A DNA stretch of 64,000 nucleotides from CAYSFE01 sp964430225 (GCA_964430225.1 CAYSFE010000003.1:17406-81405), one strand, 5' to 3'. Shown: positions 34,276 to 43,202, counted from the stretch's first letter. Notes: generated by a model not told the origin, from the letters alone. Numbers and translations are program-made.

Positions 34276-35016
34276 ATGGAACTTAAAGATAAAGTTGTAC
34301 TCGTAACAGGATCTTCTTCTGGTATAGGTAATGCAACTGCTCTTCAATTCGCAAAAGAAGGATGTAATATAGTTGTTCATTACCACGAAAATGAAAAAGG
34401 TGCATTAGAAGTAGTATCAGAAATAGAAAAATTAGGTGTCAAAGTTGTTTCAATCAAAGCAGATCTTTCAATAGAAGCAGACATTAAGAACCTATTTAAC
34501 CAAGTCCTTACAAGCTTTAACACTCTTGATATTTTAATAAACAATGCAGCATTTCCTTCTGAGAAAGTTCCATATTTAGAAGCAACTCAAAAAGACATAT
34601 TAGATTTATTAAATATTAATTTAGTAAACGCAATGGTCTGCTCCAAGTATGCAATTGAGATTATGAATAAACAAGGACAAGGAAAGATATTAAACACTTC
34701 TTCTATTAAAGGATGGGAACACGGTGGAGGAACTGTTACTTATGCAGTTACCAAAGCTGGTATTAATAGTTTTACCAGAACCTTAGCAAAACAAGTTGCC
34801 CCTAACATACAAGTAAATGCAGTAGCTCCTGGTTATGTTAAGACAAGAGTGTATGACAATCAACCAAAAGAAAAGGTTGATAAATGGTTAGACGGAACTC
34901 TACTTAAAAGATGGGTCACTGTCGAAGAAATTGCAGATACTTTTGTATTCTTAGCTAAGAATGATGCACTAACAGGTCAGATAATTTATGTCGACGGAGG
35001 ATTTACTTTAAAATAA
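34276..35016 (+). CDS. Short-chain dehydrogenase/reductase (FabG-like)
   Basis: The 246-residue classical SDR has the cofactor motif TGSSSGIG (11-18), NNAA (89-92), and the active-site Ser142/143, Tyr156 and Lys160 in 'YAVTK'. The C-terminus 'TGQIIYVDGGF' is typical. FabG reduces 3-oxoacyl-ACP in fatty acid synthesis, but no other fatty acid genes are nearby, so a different alcohol or carbonyl substrate is equally likely. It is followed 7 nt later by a membrane-protein gene. Confidence 0.9.
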   Translation: MELKDKVVLVTGSSSGIGNATALQFAKEGCNIVVHYHENEKGALEVVSEIEKLGVKVVSIKADLSIEADIKNLFNQVLTSFNTLDILINNAAFPSEKVPYLEATQKDILDLLNINLVNAMVCSKYAIEIMNKQGQGKILNTSSIKGWEHGGGTVTYAVTKAGINSFTRTLAKQVAPNIQVNAVAPGYVKTRVYDNQPKEKVDKWLDGTLLKRWVTVEEIADTFVFLAKNDALTGQIIYVDGGFTLK

Positions 35017-35023
35017 TTAAATA

Positions 35024-35473
35024 ATGGACATCACTTCGATATTTACTTTATTCATTCAACTAGCTGGATTTGTCATAGGACTTGGTGCTGTTACTGTAAT
35101 AGACTTCCATGGTTTCTTAGGAAGAAAATCTAGCTATTGGTCTGAGGCTACTACTAGAACTCATAAAATTACTAAACCATTAATTTGGATTGGTATTACT
35201 CTTTGTTTAATTGGTGGAATACTAAACTATACCAATAGTACAGATACAACATATATTTTATTACACCTAATACTAGTTTCCGCATTAATACTTAACGGAA
35301 TATTTCTGTCTTTCTATGTCAGTCCATATCTTCTTAAAAAAGAGAAGGAAGGAAAGAGTAAAGAACTACTACCCTCTTCTCTTCAGAACAAAATATTTGT
35401 AAGTCTAATATTTTCAGATATAGGCTGGTGGGGAGGATTACTTCTTCTTTGTATATATTTGGTTACAAAATAA
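35024..35473 (+). CDS. Four-helix membrane protein, unknown
   Basis: The 149-residue protein has four hydrophobic segments with 'TVIDFHGFLGRKS' after the first, which resembles small CopD-like or DUF2269-like membrane proteins. It sits 7 nt after the SDR gene, hence the same operon. No catalytic residues can be named. It ends at a bidirectional terminator. Confidence 0.65.
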   Translation: MDITSIFTLFIQLAGFVIGLGAVTVIDFHGFLGRKSSYWSEATTRTHKITKPLIWIGITLCLIGGILNYTNSTDTTYILLHLILVSALILNGIFLSFYVSPYLLKKEKEGKSKELLPSSLQNKIFVSLIFSDIGWWGGLLLLCIYLVTK

Positions 35474-35504
35474 ATACCCTAAAGAATTAACTCTAGGGTA
35501 TTTA
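35471..35504. terminator. Bidirectional intrinsic terminator
   Basis: TAAATACCCTA pairs with TAGGGTATTTA across a 12-nt loop, with A and T runs on both sides. It lies between two convergent genes (membrane protein and aquaporin) and can serve both strands. Confidence 0.8.
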
Positions 35505-35521
35505 AATTCAAACAACTTTCT

Positions 35522-36148
35522 TTATCTCTTCTTACTATCCTCTTTCATATATCTGTATAGGAATGCAGCTAGAAGTGCTCCTAACATTGGTCCTACAAAA
35601 TATACTATTAGGCTGTTCGTATTTACTGATACTGTTTCTGTATTAAGTAGTACTGGCATTAATCCTACTGCTGGATTAAATGCTCCTCCTGTTAATTTAC
35701 CTACAGCAGTTGCTGCAACAAATATTGTTAAACCAATAGCAAATCCAAAGTACTGATTAGGTAGGGATGATTTCTTTATCGCAACGTTATATATAACTGT
35801 AACGAATAGGAATGTGAATAGTGCTTCAAGAGCAATTCCCATAGCTAATGTAGTATCAACTGGAAGTAATACTTCCATAGTTTTCTTCATTACAATTCTG
35901 ATGAATAGAACTGCAGCTCCTGCTCCTAGTAATTGTGAAAGTACATATCTAGGAAAATCATAGTTACTTAATTTCTGATTAATCCATAGTCCAAAACTTA
36001 CTGCTGGATTAAAGTTTGATCCTGAAGTACTTGCAAAAGTATATACCATTAAAGCAAGTGTTAAACCTATAGCTACTGGACTTCCTGTTAGCCCAACAAC
36101 GAGGACTAAAAAGAATGTCCCTATGAACTCTGCGATATATTTATTCAT
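35522..36148 (-). CDS. MIP-family channel (aquaporin) with altered selectivity filter
   Basis: The 208-residue six-helix channel has both NPA boxes (residues 47-49 and 158-160). The second reads NPAVG where most members have NPAR, so the Arg of the aromatic/arginine filter is replaced by Val, as in plant TIP1 channels, which pass ammonia, urea or peroxide as well as water. The solute here is an inference. It is a single gene between terminators and the divergent MacA-like operon. Confidence 0.88.
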   Translation of the reverse strand: MNKYIAEFIGTFFLVLVVGLTGSPVAIGLTLALMVYTFASTSGSNFNPAVSFGLWINQKLSNYDFPRYVLSQLLGAGAAVLFIRIVMKKTMEVLLPVDTTLAMGIALEALFTFLFVTVIYNVAIKKSSLPNQYFGFAIGLTIFVAATAVGKLTGGAFNPAVGLMPVLLNTETVSVNTNSLIVYFVGPMLGALLAAFLYRYMKEDSKKR

Positions 36149-36212
36149 CTAATATATATGGGTAATATGTAATTAGACATACCTATACCACAAGAAGAGA
36201 AAGAAATAAACA

Positions 36213-36242
36213 TATGGTATAATTACAAAGTTTTATACCATA
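36213..36242. promoter_or_regulatory. Inverted repeat over the -10 of the MacAB-like operon
   Basis: TATGGTATAA (36213-36222) and TTATACCATA (36233-36242) are perfect inverted 10-bp arms 10 bp apart. A TATAAT (36218-36223) overlaps the left arm. The placement suits a dimeric repressor that blocks RNA polymerase. Confidence 0.5.
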
Positions 36243-36252
36243 CGTTTTTATC

Positions 36253-37287
36253 ATGAAGAAGGTTGTAATCATCGTAATCATTCTAGCTATTCTTGTAGGT
36301 GGATTTCTAATGCTTAGATCAAGTGCTCCTAATTTAGAGAATATTTCCTTAGCCAAAGTAGACAAGGGAAGTATCTCTCTATCTGTTTCAGGTACTGGAA
36401 ATGTCATATCTAAAAGTAGTGTAAATATATCTGCTAAATCAAGTAGCAAATATACAGAAGTACTCTTTAAGACTGGTGATAGTGTTAAAAGTGGAGATGT
36501 AATTGCTAAACTTGATAAGTTTGATCTTGAAAAAGCAGTTAAAAGTGCAGAATATTCATTTAACTCGGCAATATATGCTAAGAGGAAATTAGAAGGAATT
36601 CCTGGTACAGACGAGAACACTCTTAAACAAGCTCAACAACAAATCAATGTTGCATCAGTACAACTTGATGTAGCTAAGAATAACTTGAACAATAACCAGA
36701 GTATTGTAAGCCCAATAAATGGAATCATAACTACATTAAATGCTAAAGTAGGAGAATATGCTTCCCTTACATTACCAGTAGTAAGTATTCAAAATCCCGA
36801 TGATATAGAAGTACTCATAAATGTAAATGAGATAGATGTAAACAAAGTGGTATTAGGACAAGATGTAAACGTCACAATAGATGCAGCTGGTGGAATAAAG
36901 TTAGGAAAGGTATCTAGAATAGAATCATTAGGTATAAATCTAAATGGAGTGATTAACTATCCAGTTAGAGTAGAACTTACTGATAAGACAAATGTTAAAT
37001 TAAACATGAGTGTAAATGCAGAAGTTTTAGTTACCAAGAAAGATAATGTTCTAAGAGTTCCATCAGGAAGTATAAAAACTAAGAATGGACTAACTAGTGT
37101 TCAGGTTGTTAAAGAATCATCTAAATTAAAAGATTCTAAAACACTTAACTCTACTACTGATTTGGAAACAGTTGTTGTTAAAACAGGACTAAATGATAAC
37201 AGCTATGTAGAAATATTAGAGGGATTAAAAGAAGGAGATGAAGTAGTAACCCTCATATCAAAAGTAAATCCACTTACAGGTAATTAA
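36253..37287 (+). CDS. Membrane fusion protein of an ABC exporter (MacA-like)
   Basis: The 344-residue HlyD/MacA-type protein has one N-terminal helix (about 2-17), a split lipoyl/barrel-sandwich domain ('VKSGDVIAKLD' and 'SPINGIITTLNAKVGEY'), a short hairpin of about 45 residues and a beta-barrel part. The hairpin is much shorter than in E. coli MacA, which fits a cell without an outer membrane to bridge. It heads a four-gene operon with a membrane protein, an ABC ATPase and a permease. Confidence 0.85.
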   Translation: MKKVVIIVIILAILVGGFLMLRSSAPNLENISLAKVDKGSISLSVSGTGNVISKSSVNISAKSSSKYTEVLFKTGDSVKSGDVIAKLDKFDLEKAVKSAEYSFNSAIYAKRKLEGIPGTDENTLKQAQQQINVASVQLDVAKNNLNNNQSIVSPINGIITTLNAKVGEYASLTLPVVSIQNPDDIEVLINVNEIDVNKVVLGQDVNVTIDAAGGIKLGKVSRIESLGINLNGVINYPVRVELTDKTNVKLNMSVNAEVLVTKKDNVLRVPSGSIKTKNGLTSVQVVKESSKLKDSKTLNSTTDLETVVVKTGLNDNSYVEILEGLKEGDEVVTLISKVNPLTGN

Positions 37288-37304
37288 TTTTTTAAGTCTA
37301 TTCA

Positions 37305-37853
37305 ATGCAGGAAAACATTATTAAGTATGCTAAAGTACTTGGATTTGCATTAGGAGTTCTTTTAACTGGTAATCTAGCATATATCCTTCTTAGTATACTT
37401 GGATACAAAATATTTGCTACGGATACTACAAGTGTCACACTTAGTGGTACACCAGTTATATTAGGTGAAACTGTGCTTCAACTTATCAGCAATCTTTTCT
37501 ATATCCTCATAATCCTTGTAGGTCTATTCTTAGGAATAGCAATGGCGCGAGTGTTTAAAGTAAAGTTTATGAGATTTGTATTAATACTTCTTCTTTCATC
37601 TGTAATATTAAATCTTTTTGTTACAACTCTAAACTTAGCTAATGAAGATATATTTAACTTCATAGTAAACAGTGCAAAAGAAGTTACCTTCATTACTAGA
37701 GCTCTAGATAACAAATGGTTTTTACTCTTTACTGGTCTAAGAGATGGAGCTACAACAGTATTACCAGTTATGGGAATTGGATACTTAATAGGTAGAGCAT
37801 TAGATAATCACAGAGAATCGAAACTTTTTAAACTTCTTAGAATACGTGATTGA
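37305..37853 (+). CDS. Membrane protein of the MacAB-like operon, unknown
   Basis: The 182-residue protein has about four hydrophobic helices and no recognised family. It lies 17 nt after the fusion protein gene, and its stop overlaps the GTG start of the ATPase by 8 nt, so it is translated with the exporter. It is not a usual MacAB component and may be an accessory subunit. Confidence 0.7.
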   Translation: MQENIIKYAKVLGFALGVLLTGNLAYILLSILGYKIFATDTTSVTLSGTPVILGETVLQLISNLFYILIILVGLFLGIAMARVFKVKFMRFVLILLLSSVILNLFVTTLNLANEDIFNFIVNSAKEVTFITRALDNKWFLLFTGLRDGATTVLPVMGIGYLIGRALDNHRESKLFKLLRIRD

Positions 37854-38523
37854 GCTTAAAAATATTACTAAAAAGTATGTCATTGGTGGATCTGAATACA
37901 TGGCTCTTAAAGGAATCAGCTTTAAGATAGACAAAGGAGAATTTGTAGCCATAATGGGACCTTCTGGATCTGGTAAATCTACTACAATGCATATCTTAGG
38001 AGCTTTAGATAAACAAACTTCAGGAAGCTTTGTTCTAAATGGAAAAGACGTAGGGAAATTAAAAGATGAGGAGCTATCGGGAATAAGGAATAAAGAAATA
38101 GGATTTGTATTTCAATCTTTTAATCTTTTACCAAGATATACCGTTCTTGAAAATACCTTACTCCCCTTTTTGTATTCTAATGTACCTGTAAAAGAAAGAA
38201 TGGAAAGAGCATTAGATGCACTTAAGAAAGTGGGATTAACAGATAAGAAGAATAACAAATCGAATCAGCTATCAGGAGGACAAATTCAAAGAACAGCAAT
38301 AGCAAGAAGTCTAGTAATGAAACCAAGTATAATACTTGCTGATGAACCTACAGGAAATCTAGATAGCACTACATCTCATGAAATCATGGAAGTATTTAAA
38401 AGTATAAATGAAGCTGGTAATACCATCATCCTCATCACTCATGAAGATGATATAGCTAAATATGCCAAGCGTGTAATACGTCTTAAAGATGGTTTAGTTG
38501 TTAGTGATGAACTAAACAAATGA
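37846..38523 (+). CDS. ABC transporter ATP-binding protein (MacB/LolD-like)
   Basis: The 225-residue ATPase has Walker A GPSGSGKST (38-46), Q-loop Gln90, signature LSGGQ (142-146), Walker B 'IILADE' (162-167) and an H-loop 'ITHE'. It starts at GTG, overlapping the previous gene by 8 nt, and its stop overlaps the permease ATG (ATGA). It powers the permease next to it. Confidence 0.95.
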   Translation: MIELKNITKKYVIGGSEYMALKGISFKIDKGEFVAIMGPSGSGKSTTMHILGALDKQTSGSFVLNGKDVGKLKDEELSGIRNKEIGFVFQSFNLLPRYTVLENTLLPFLYSNVPVKERMERALDALKKVGLTDKKNNKSNQLSGGQIQRTAIARSLVMKPSIILADEPTGNLDSTTSHEIMEVFKSINEAGNTIILITHEDDIAKYAKRVIRLKDGLVVSDELNK

Positions 38524-39737
38524 ACCTACTATCAGCTCTAAACATTGCTATCAAATCACTTACAAGTAGTAAGCTTAGAACTTTCCTTACAATACTAGGA
38601 ATAATCATTGGAGTATTCTCTGTCATAACTCTCCAAGGAGTAGGAAAAGGAGCACAGGCATATATTGAAAAAAGTATTTCTTCTTTTGGATCTAATGTTT
38701 TAACAATATCTCCAGGTAGACCTACAGGAAGTAATGCTTTTTCTTTTGATCTTAATGCTAAGTTTAGTCAAAGGGACTATGACTCTTTGGCAAATAGCTC
38801 TAAACAATATGTTGCTGACTATGCTGCAGCAATACAAGGATCATATAGAGTTACCTATCAGGATAACGTAAAGGTATTAGCAGTCATTGGACAAACGGGT
38901 AACTTTGCTAAGATAAGAAACTTCACAATTAACCGTGGAAGAGAAATATCAGCTCAAGATGAAGCATCTCTTTCAAAGGTTGCAGTCATTGGACCTGACT
39001 TAGTCACATCCATATTTGATGATGAGAATCCAATAGGGAAAGAATTTAAAATGAATGGGGTACCTTTTAAAGTTGTGGGAATTACTGATCCAAAAGGATC
39101 TAATGGATTTGTAAATACAGATGAATCTATTCTCATCCCTCTAACTACAATGAAGCAATATTTAGCTGGGCAAGATGCAGCCATTAGAAACATTGTTGCT
39201 GAAGCAAAGGGACCAGAGTTTACAAACCTAGCTAAGGATGAGATATCTAGAATTCTAAGAGCTTCAAGAAATGTTAAAGAGGGAGAGACTAATGACTTTA
39301 GAGTTACTTCTTCTGATGAGGCATTGGGAATAGTCACACAAATAACAAATGTTCTTACCCTATTCTTAACAGCAATTGCTGCCATATCTCTTCTTGTAGG
39401 GGGTATTGGAATAATGAATATCATGTTTGTCACTGTTAGTGAAAGAACAAAGGAAATAGGGCTAAGAAAGGCAATAGGGGCTAAAAACAATGACATATTA
39501 CTTCAGTTCTTAATAGAAGCAGTAGTGGTAACAGTATTAGGGGGAGTAATTGGGTTAGTTATGGGAATACTTACTACAGCACTAATTGCATCAGTAGCAA
39601 ATATCCCTAATGTAGTATCTTTAGAGTCTATAGCCTTAGCTTTAGGAGTATCTATAACCATAGGACTAGTATTTGGTATATACCCAGCAAGAAAAGCTTC
39701 AAAACTAAACCCAATAGATGCTTTGAGATTTGAATAG
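38520..39737 (+). CDS. ABC transporter permease (MacB-like)
   Basis: The 405-residue permease has the MacB layout: one N-terminal helix (about 17-40) in a 'KLRTFLTILGIIIGV' context, a large extracellular domain, and three C-terminal helices (about 275-390) with 'ERTKEIGLRKAIGA'. Members export peptides, macrolides or lipoproteins, or act as mechanotransmitters. Without a TolC partner, export stops at the cell surface. The substrate is unknown. Confidence 0.93.
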   Translation: MNLLSALNIAIKSLTSSKLRTFLTILGIIIGVFSVITLQGVGKGAQAYIEKSISSFGSNVLTISPGRPTGSNAFSFDLNAKFSQRDYDSLANSSKQYVADYAAAIQGSYRVTYQDNVKVLAVIGQTGNFAKIRNFTINRGREISAQDEASLSKVAVIGPDLVTSIFDDENPIGKEFKMNGVPFKVVGITDPKGSNGFVNTDESILIPLTTMKQYLAGQDAAIRNIVAEAKGPEFTNLAKDEISRILRASRNVKEGETNDFRVTSSDEALGIVTQITNVLTLFLTAIAAISLLVGGIGIMNIMFVTVSERTKEIGLRKAIGAKNNDILLQFLIEAVVVTVLGGVIGLVMGILTTALIASVANIPNVVSLESIALALGVSITIGLVFGIYPARKASKLNPIDALRFE

Positions 39738-39750
39738 GAGGGAGTATAAT
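39723..39750 (+). promoter_or_regulatory. Promoter within the permease end, 7 nt before a GTG start
   Basis: TTGAGA (39723-39728, 5 of 6), a 16-bp spacer and a perfect TATAAT (39745-39750) are followed by 7 nt and GTG 39758. An AGGAGG lies between the boxes but is upstream of any transcript start and so cannot act as a ribosome binding site. Confidence 0.65.
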
Positions 39751-39757
39751 ACTATAA

Positions 39758-40228
39758 GTGGAATTTGATGTGCAACACTACATAGATCCTTGCCCCCAAG
39801 TACCCTTAACCCCCGAATTTAAAAATTTTAAAACCATTGATGGTTCTAAAACATTTTTTCAGTCACCCGATTTGCCAGGAGTAACTATTGAGTTTAATTG
39901 TTTTGATTTTAGAGATAACCCTGAAACCTTAGGACACATAACTGTTGATAGATTAGTGATTCAAGTTACTGTTTTATCAGACAATAAAGATTTAATAGTC
40001 AAAGCTGACAAATTCATACCACGTTGTTTACTATCATACTTAGAGCTTCTAGGTAAATTAACAGCAGAAAATGGTTCATTCATTTTAATAGCTGAATATT
40101 CAAAAAATAAGGAAAGGGTTTATAGAAAGTTTTCAGCTATATTTGAAACTCTTGAAGAAATAGGAATAGAAAGAAATATTCAAATCCCAAATGATTCAAG
40201 GTTATATATTTGGTTCCATACTCAATGA
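39758..40228 (+). CDS. Hypothetical protein, cotranscribed with a histidine kinase (GTG start)
   Basis: The 156-residue soluble protein has an alternating beta/alpha pattern and no signal peptide. Its stop overlaps the kinase ATG (ATGA), so it is translated with the kinase and could be a partner or an input domain. The family is not recognised. The GTG start is chosen because of the promoter spacing. Confidence 0.7.
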   Translation: MEFDVQHYIDPCPQVPLTPEFKNFKTIDGSKTFFQSPDLPGVTIEFNCFDFRDNPETLGHITVDRLVIQVTVLSDNKDLIVKADKFIPRCLLSYLELLGKLTAENGSFILIAEYSKNKERVYRKFSAIFETLEEIGIERNIQIPNDSRLYIWFHTQ

Positions 40229-42006
40229 AATATATATTAAAGCTTCTGCCTTTCTTAGGATGGAGCTTTACTCTTTTGTTTCTTGATGGGGATCTTAAAC
40301 ATAGATTAGCATTCTTCTTTGGAATGTATATGCTTTGTATTGGAATATGGGAAAGCTATGGATTTAGAAATGATAGAAAAATTAGTTGGTATATATATTT
40401 CTTTATTGGTCTTAATATTTTAATCTCTCTCCTTATTCTCTTTACCCCTTTCTTTATATCCGGTGAAAGTAATGGTTCTCCTTTGTTTAGTAACATCGCA
40501 TCTATTTTTCATATCTATCTAATATTCAATATTGTATTAGTACTCATTAACTTTATATCTTCTTACTTGGAAAAAAACAAAGAACACTTTAAATACTTAA
40601 TTTCGTTAGTCTTAATACTTGTTCCAATTGGGTTTGTTACCAACTTTCTTTTACCTTTAAATGGGAATAGGGAGTATGTGTTTATTGGTTCCCTTATTCC
40701 CCTTTTCCTAGCTATTCTTGTACTCTACTTAAAAGTAAGGGTTAGGGTATATATGTTCAACTATATCATTTACCTCATATTCCCCTATCTTCTCTTTTCA
40801 CTTGGATCATTCCTTGTAATATTTGTCAGTATAGTTACTTTTAAAGAAGTATTAGATCCAATATTTACTAGTATATTAATCCTTCTTTTTGTTGTCCTCA
40901 TATATATCTTAAGTAGATCTTTATCTAGAAAAGTATTTCAAAATATCTATCTTCTTGAGAAAGAAACACTCGTAAAGATAGAGGAAATGATCTCTTCTAA
41001 ATCAATAGTTAGATTAGAAAAGATATACTTAGAAAGTATTAGGAAATATATTCCAGAATGTATTACATACAAAAAAGATGAGAAAGAATATCTTCTTTAT
41101 ATAGCAGGAATGAGCAACAAAGATGTTGAGATTAGGAATATTAATGAAACTGAAATACTAGTACATATCCCTAAAGTCATGGTAATAGTATTAAAAGACG
41201 AGATATTTGGTAAATATATCAGTAAAGAAAAACTCATATATATTGAGAACTTATCTAAATCTTTTCTCCTAAACTATAGAAGAATAGGGCTTTTAAACAA
41301 ACTTGAAGAAGAGAATATTTCTTTAGAAGAAATATCTAGAATGAAAGATGACTTTGCCTCTCTAACAAGCCATCAATTAAAAACTCCCTTAACTATAATT
41401 AAAGGATATATTGATTTACTCTCAGCTGAAGTAAAATCAAAAGAGATACTCCAAAGACTAAATATTCAACTTAATTCACTTCTTGAAATATCTGAAAATA
41501 TCTTACTTAGTATTAAAATTGGAAGTAACAAACTTAGTTCAGATACTGAAGAGATTAATTTAGTAGATATATGTAAGGACATATATTTAAAACTACTTCC
41601 CAAGATAAATCAAAATACAATCAAGTTTGAACTGGTTGAAGAAACGAAAGAATTTAAAGTAGTAGGGAATATGTATGAGCTTAAACAAGCGCTCACAAAT
41701 ATCATAGATAACTCTATTAACTATACAAGAGAAGGATCTATTAGGATTACTATTAAAAGTAATAATATACAAATATCAGATAGTGGAATAGGAATATCTA
41801 AAGAGGATTTGAAGAAGATATTTAATCAGTACTATAGATCAGAGAATGCTAAGGAGTTAAAGCCAAATGGGTCTGGTATTGGGCTATACATATCTAAGAA
41901 AATATTTGAAAAAAGTAAGCTTAAACTTACAGTTTCATCAGAAGTTGGAGTTGGAACCACATCTATTATTTCCCAACAAAATCTAAGAAATTCTCAGGAG
42001 ATATAA
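40225..42006 (+). CDS. Sensor histidine kinase with multi-helix N-terminal domain
   Basis: The protein (593 residues from ATG 40225) has about eight transmembrane helices (1-~235), a coiled linker, the phosphoacceptor H-box 'SLTSHQLKTPL' with His383, then a HATPase domain with N-box 'IIDNSINY' (~490), G1 'DSGIGI' (~520) and G2 'GSGIGL' (~550). No response regulator is adjacent, so it is an orphan kinase here. The last 41 nt overlap the convergent ATPase gene. The helical N-terminus may sense membrane state or a small ligand. Confidence 0.88.
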   Translation: MKYILKLLPFLGWSFTLLFLDGDLKHRLAFFFGMYMLCIGIWESYGFRNDRKISWYIYFFIGLNILISLLILFTPFFISGESNGSPLFSNIASIFHIYLIFNIVLVLINFISSYLEKNKEHFKYLISLVLILVPIGFVTNFLLPLNGNREYVFIGSLIPLFLAILVLYLKVRVRVYMFNYIIYLIFPYLLFSLGSFLVIFVSIVTFKEVLDPIFTSILILLFVVLIYILSRSLSRKVFQNIYLLEKETLVKIEEMISSKSIVRLEKIYLESIRKYIPECITYKKDEKEYLLYIAGMSNKDVEIRNINETEILVHIPKVMVIVLKDEIFGKYISKEKLIYIENLSKSFLLNYRRIGLLNKLEEENISLEEISRMKDDFASLTSHQLKTPLTIIKGYIDLLSAEVKSKEILQRLNIQLNSLLEISENILLSIKIGSNKLSSDTEEINLVDICKDIYLKLLPKINQNTIKFELVEETKEFKVVGNMYELKQALTNIIDNSINYTREGSIRITIKSNNIQISDSGIGISKEDLKKIFNQYYRSENAKELKPNGSGIGLYISKKIFEKSKLKLTVSSEVGVGTTSIISQQNLRNSQEI

Positions 42007-43099
42007 CTTGAAATTCAGAGTTTGGATAATTTTCTGTAAATTCGTTTGGGGCTATAACCTTTTTATTAGTTGAGTATTTAAATTCATAAGCAAAGATCTT
42101 GCCTTCTCTTTCTTCAATAAAATCAATCTCTTTTAAGTTCCAAGTTCTCCAGAAATAGTTATTACTTAGAATTTGATTATAAGTTTGCTTCTTAAGTCTT
42201 TCAGTCACAACGAAATTTTCCCAAAGTTTTCCAACATCATCTCTAATTGAAAGTTCGTTAAAGTTTGCAGCAAGTACGTTTCTTATTCCATTATCATAAA
42301 AGTAATACTTACTTTTTTTTGTGACCTCTCTTCTTAAATTTCGACTAAACCCTCTTAAGTTATATAGGACAAATGCTTTTTCAAATAAGTCGAGATATTT
42401 TGCTACTGTATTTTTATCTAAATCTAATTTAGAACCAAGTTCAGAAATAGAAACCTCACTTCCCACTTGAAATGCAAGCAGACGAAGTAAATCTACTAGT
42501 ACCTTTGAACCTTTAATTTTTTCTAACTCTAAAATATCTTTAAGTAAATATGAGTTAACAATTTCAGTAAGAATCACTTGTCTTTCATTATCAGTTTCTG
42601 CGGTTAAAATTTCTGGATAAGAACCAAATATTAAACGTTTATCTAATTGTTGCTTTAATTCAAAAGGTGAATGTAAAGATAATAATTCAAGTTGTGAAAG
42701 TGAATATAGTCTTAATGTTTGTTTTCTCCCAGTAAGTGGCTCACCAATCTTGTTTTGAAGATCAAATGAAGAGGATCCTGTCGCAATAACAGAAATATTT
42801 GGATTGTTATCTATGAGTATCTTTAAACCTAGTCCTATCCCAGGAACTCTTTGAGCTTCATCTATTACAAAAAGTTCTAAACCTTGAACTAGCTCTGATA
42901 TTTTTCGAGGATCTTGAGAACCTAATATTCCTTGTATTTTAATATCGTCACCACTTGCTAATAAATACTTTGAGGTATAGGTTGAAAGATAGGTATTTAG
43001 TAAAGTTGATTTACCAACCCTTCTTGGGCCATAAATAACCAGTACTTTCCCCTTCTTTATATAATCATTTAAATTGTTATAGTATCTTGGTAAGTTCAT
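41966..43099 (-). CDS. AAA+ ATPase with DUF4143 domain
   Basis: The 377-residue protein has Walker A GPRRVGKST (24-32), Walker B 'LFVIDEAQ' (about 76-83), then a winged-helix segment and a C-terminal DUF4143 nuclease-like domain ending with 'DFIEEREGKIFAYEFKYS', an Asp-Glu-x-Lys-like pattern. Such ATPases are common in archaea and CPR bacteria and often sit in mobile or defence settings, but their function is unsettled. It is driven by a near-consensus promoter inside an inverted repeat. Its end overlaps the histidine kinase gene by 41 bp. Confidence 0.88.
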   Translation of the reverse strand: MNLPRYYNNLNDYIKKGKVLVIYGPRRVGKSTLLNTYLSTYTSKYLLASGDDIKIQGILGSQDPRKISELVQGLELFVIDEAQRVPGIGLGLKILIDNNPNISVIATGSSSFDLQNKIGEPLTGRKQTLRLYSLSQLELLSLHSPFELKQQLDKRLIFGSYPEILTAETDNERQVILTEIVNSYLLKDILELEKIKGSKVLVDLLRLLAFQVGSEVSISELGSKLDLDKNTVAKYLDLFEKAFVLYNLRGFSRNLRREVTKKSKYYFYDNGIRNVLAANFNELSIRDDVGKLWENFVVTERLKKQTYNQILSNNYFWRTWNLKEIDFIEEREGKIFAYEFKYSTNKKVIAPNEFTENYPNSEFQVISPENFLDFVGK

Positions 43100-43104
43100 G
43101 ATAC

Positions 43105-43133
43105 ATATTAACTCTATTCACCGTAATTGTCAA
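43105..43133 (-). promoter_or_regulatory. Near-consensus promoter of the DUF4143 ATPase gene
   Basis: On the minus strand a perfect TTGACA (43133-43128), a 17-bp spacer and TAATAT (43110-43105) are followed by 5 nt and ATG 43099. The -35 is inside the first inverted repeat, so a bound protein would block it. Confidence 0.75.
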
Positions 43134-43178
43134 ATTACAGTGAATGACATTCACCGTAATCGTCATGTTTCAGTGATT
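43116..43178. repeat. Two tandem inverted-repeat operators
   Basis: Unit 1 (43116-43145) is ATTCACcGTAATT-GTCA-AATTACaGTGAAT, nearly a perfect inverted repeat. Unit 2 (43149-43178) repeats it with changes after a 3-bp spacer, so the copies sit 33 bp apart, about three helical turns. They overlap or lie just upstream of the ATPase promoter. Confidence 0.7.
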
Positions 43179-43202
43179 TCAAGATTAAAACACCTATTTA
43201 AG

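Noticed and set aside
39737..39742. AGGAGG before GTG 39758 as a Shine-Dalgarno
   Set aside because: It is 15 nt from the start codon and upstream of the -10, so it is not in the mRNA.
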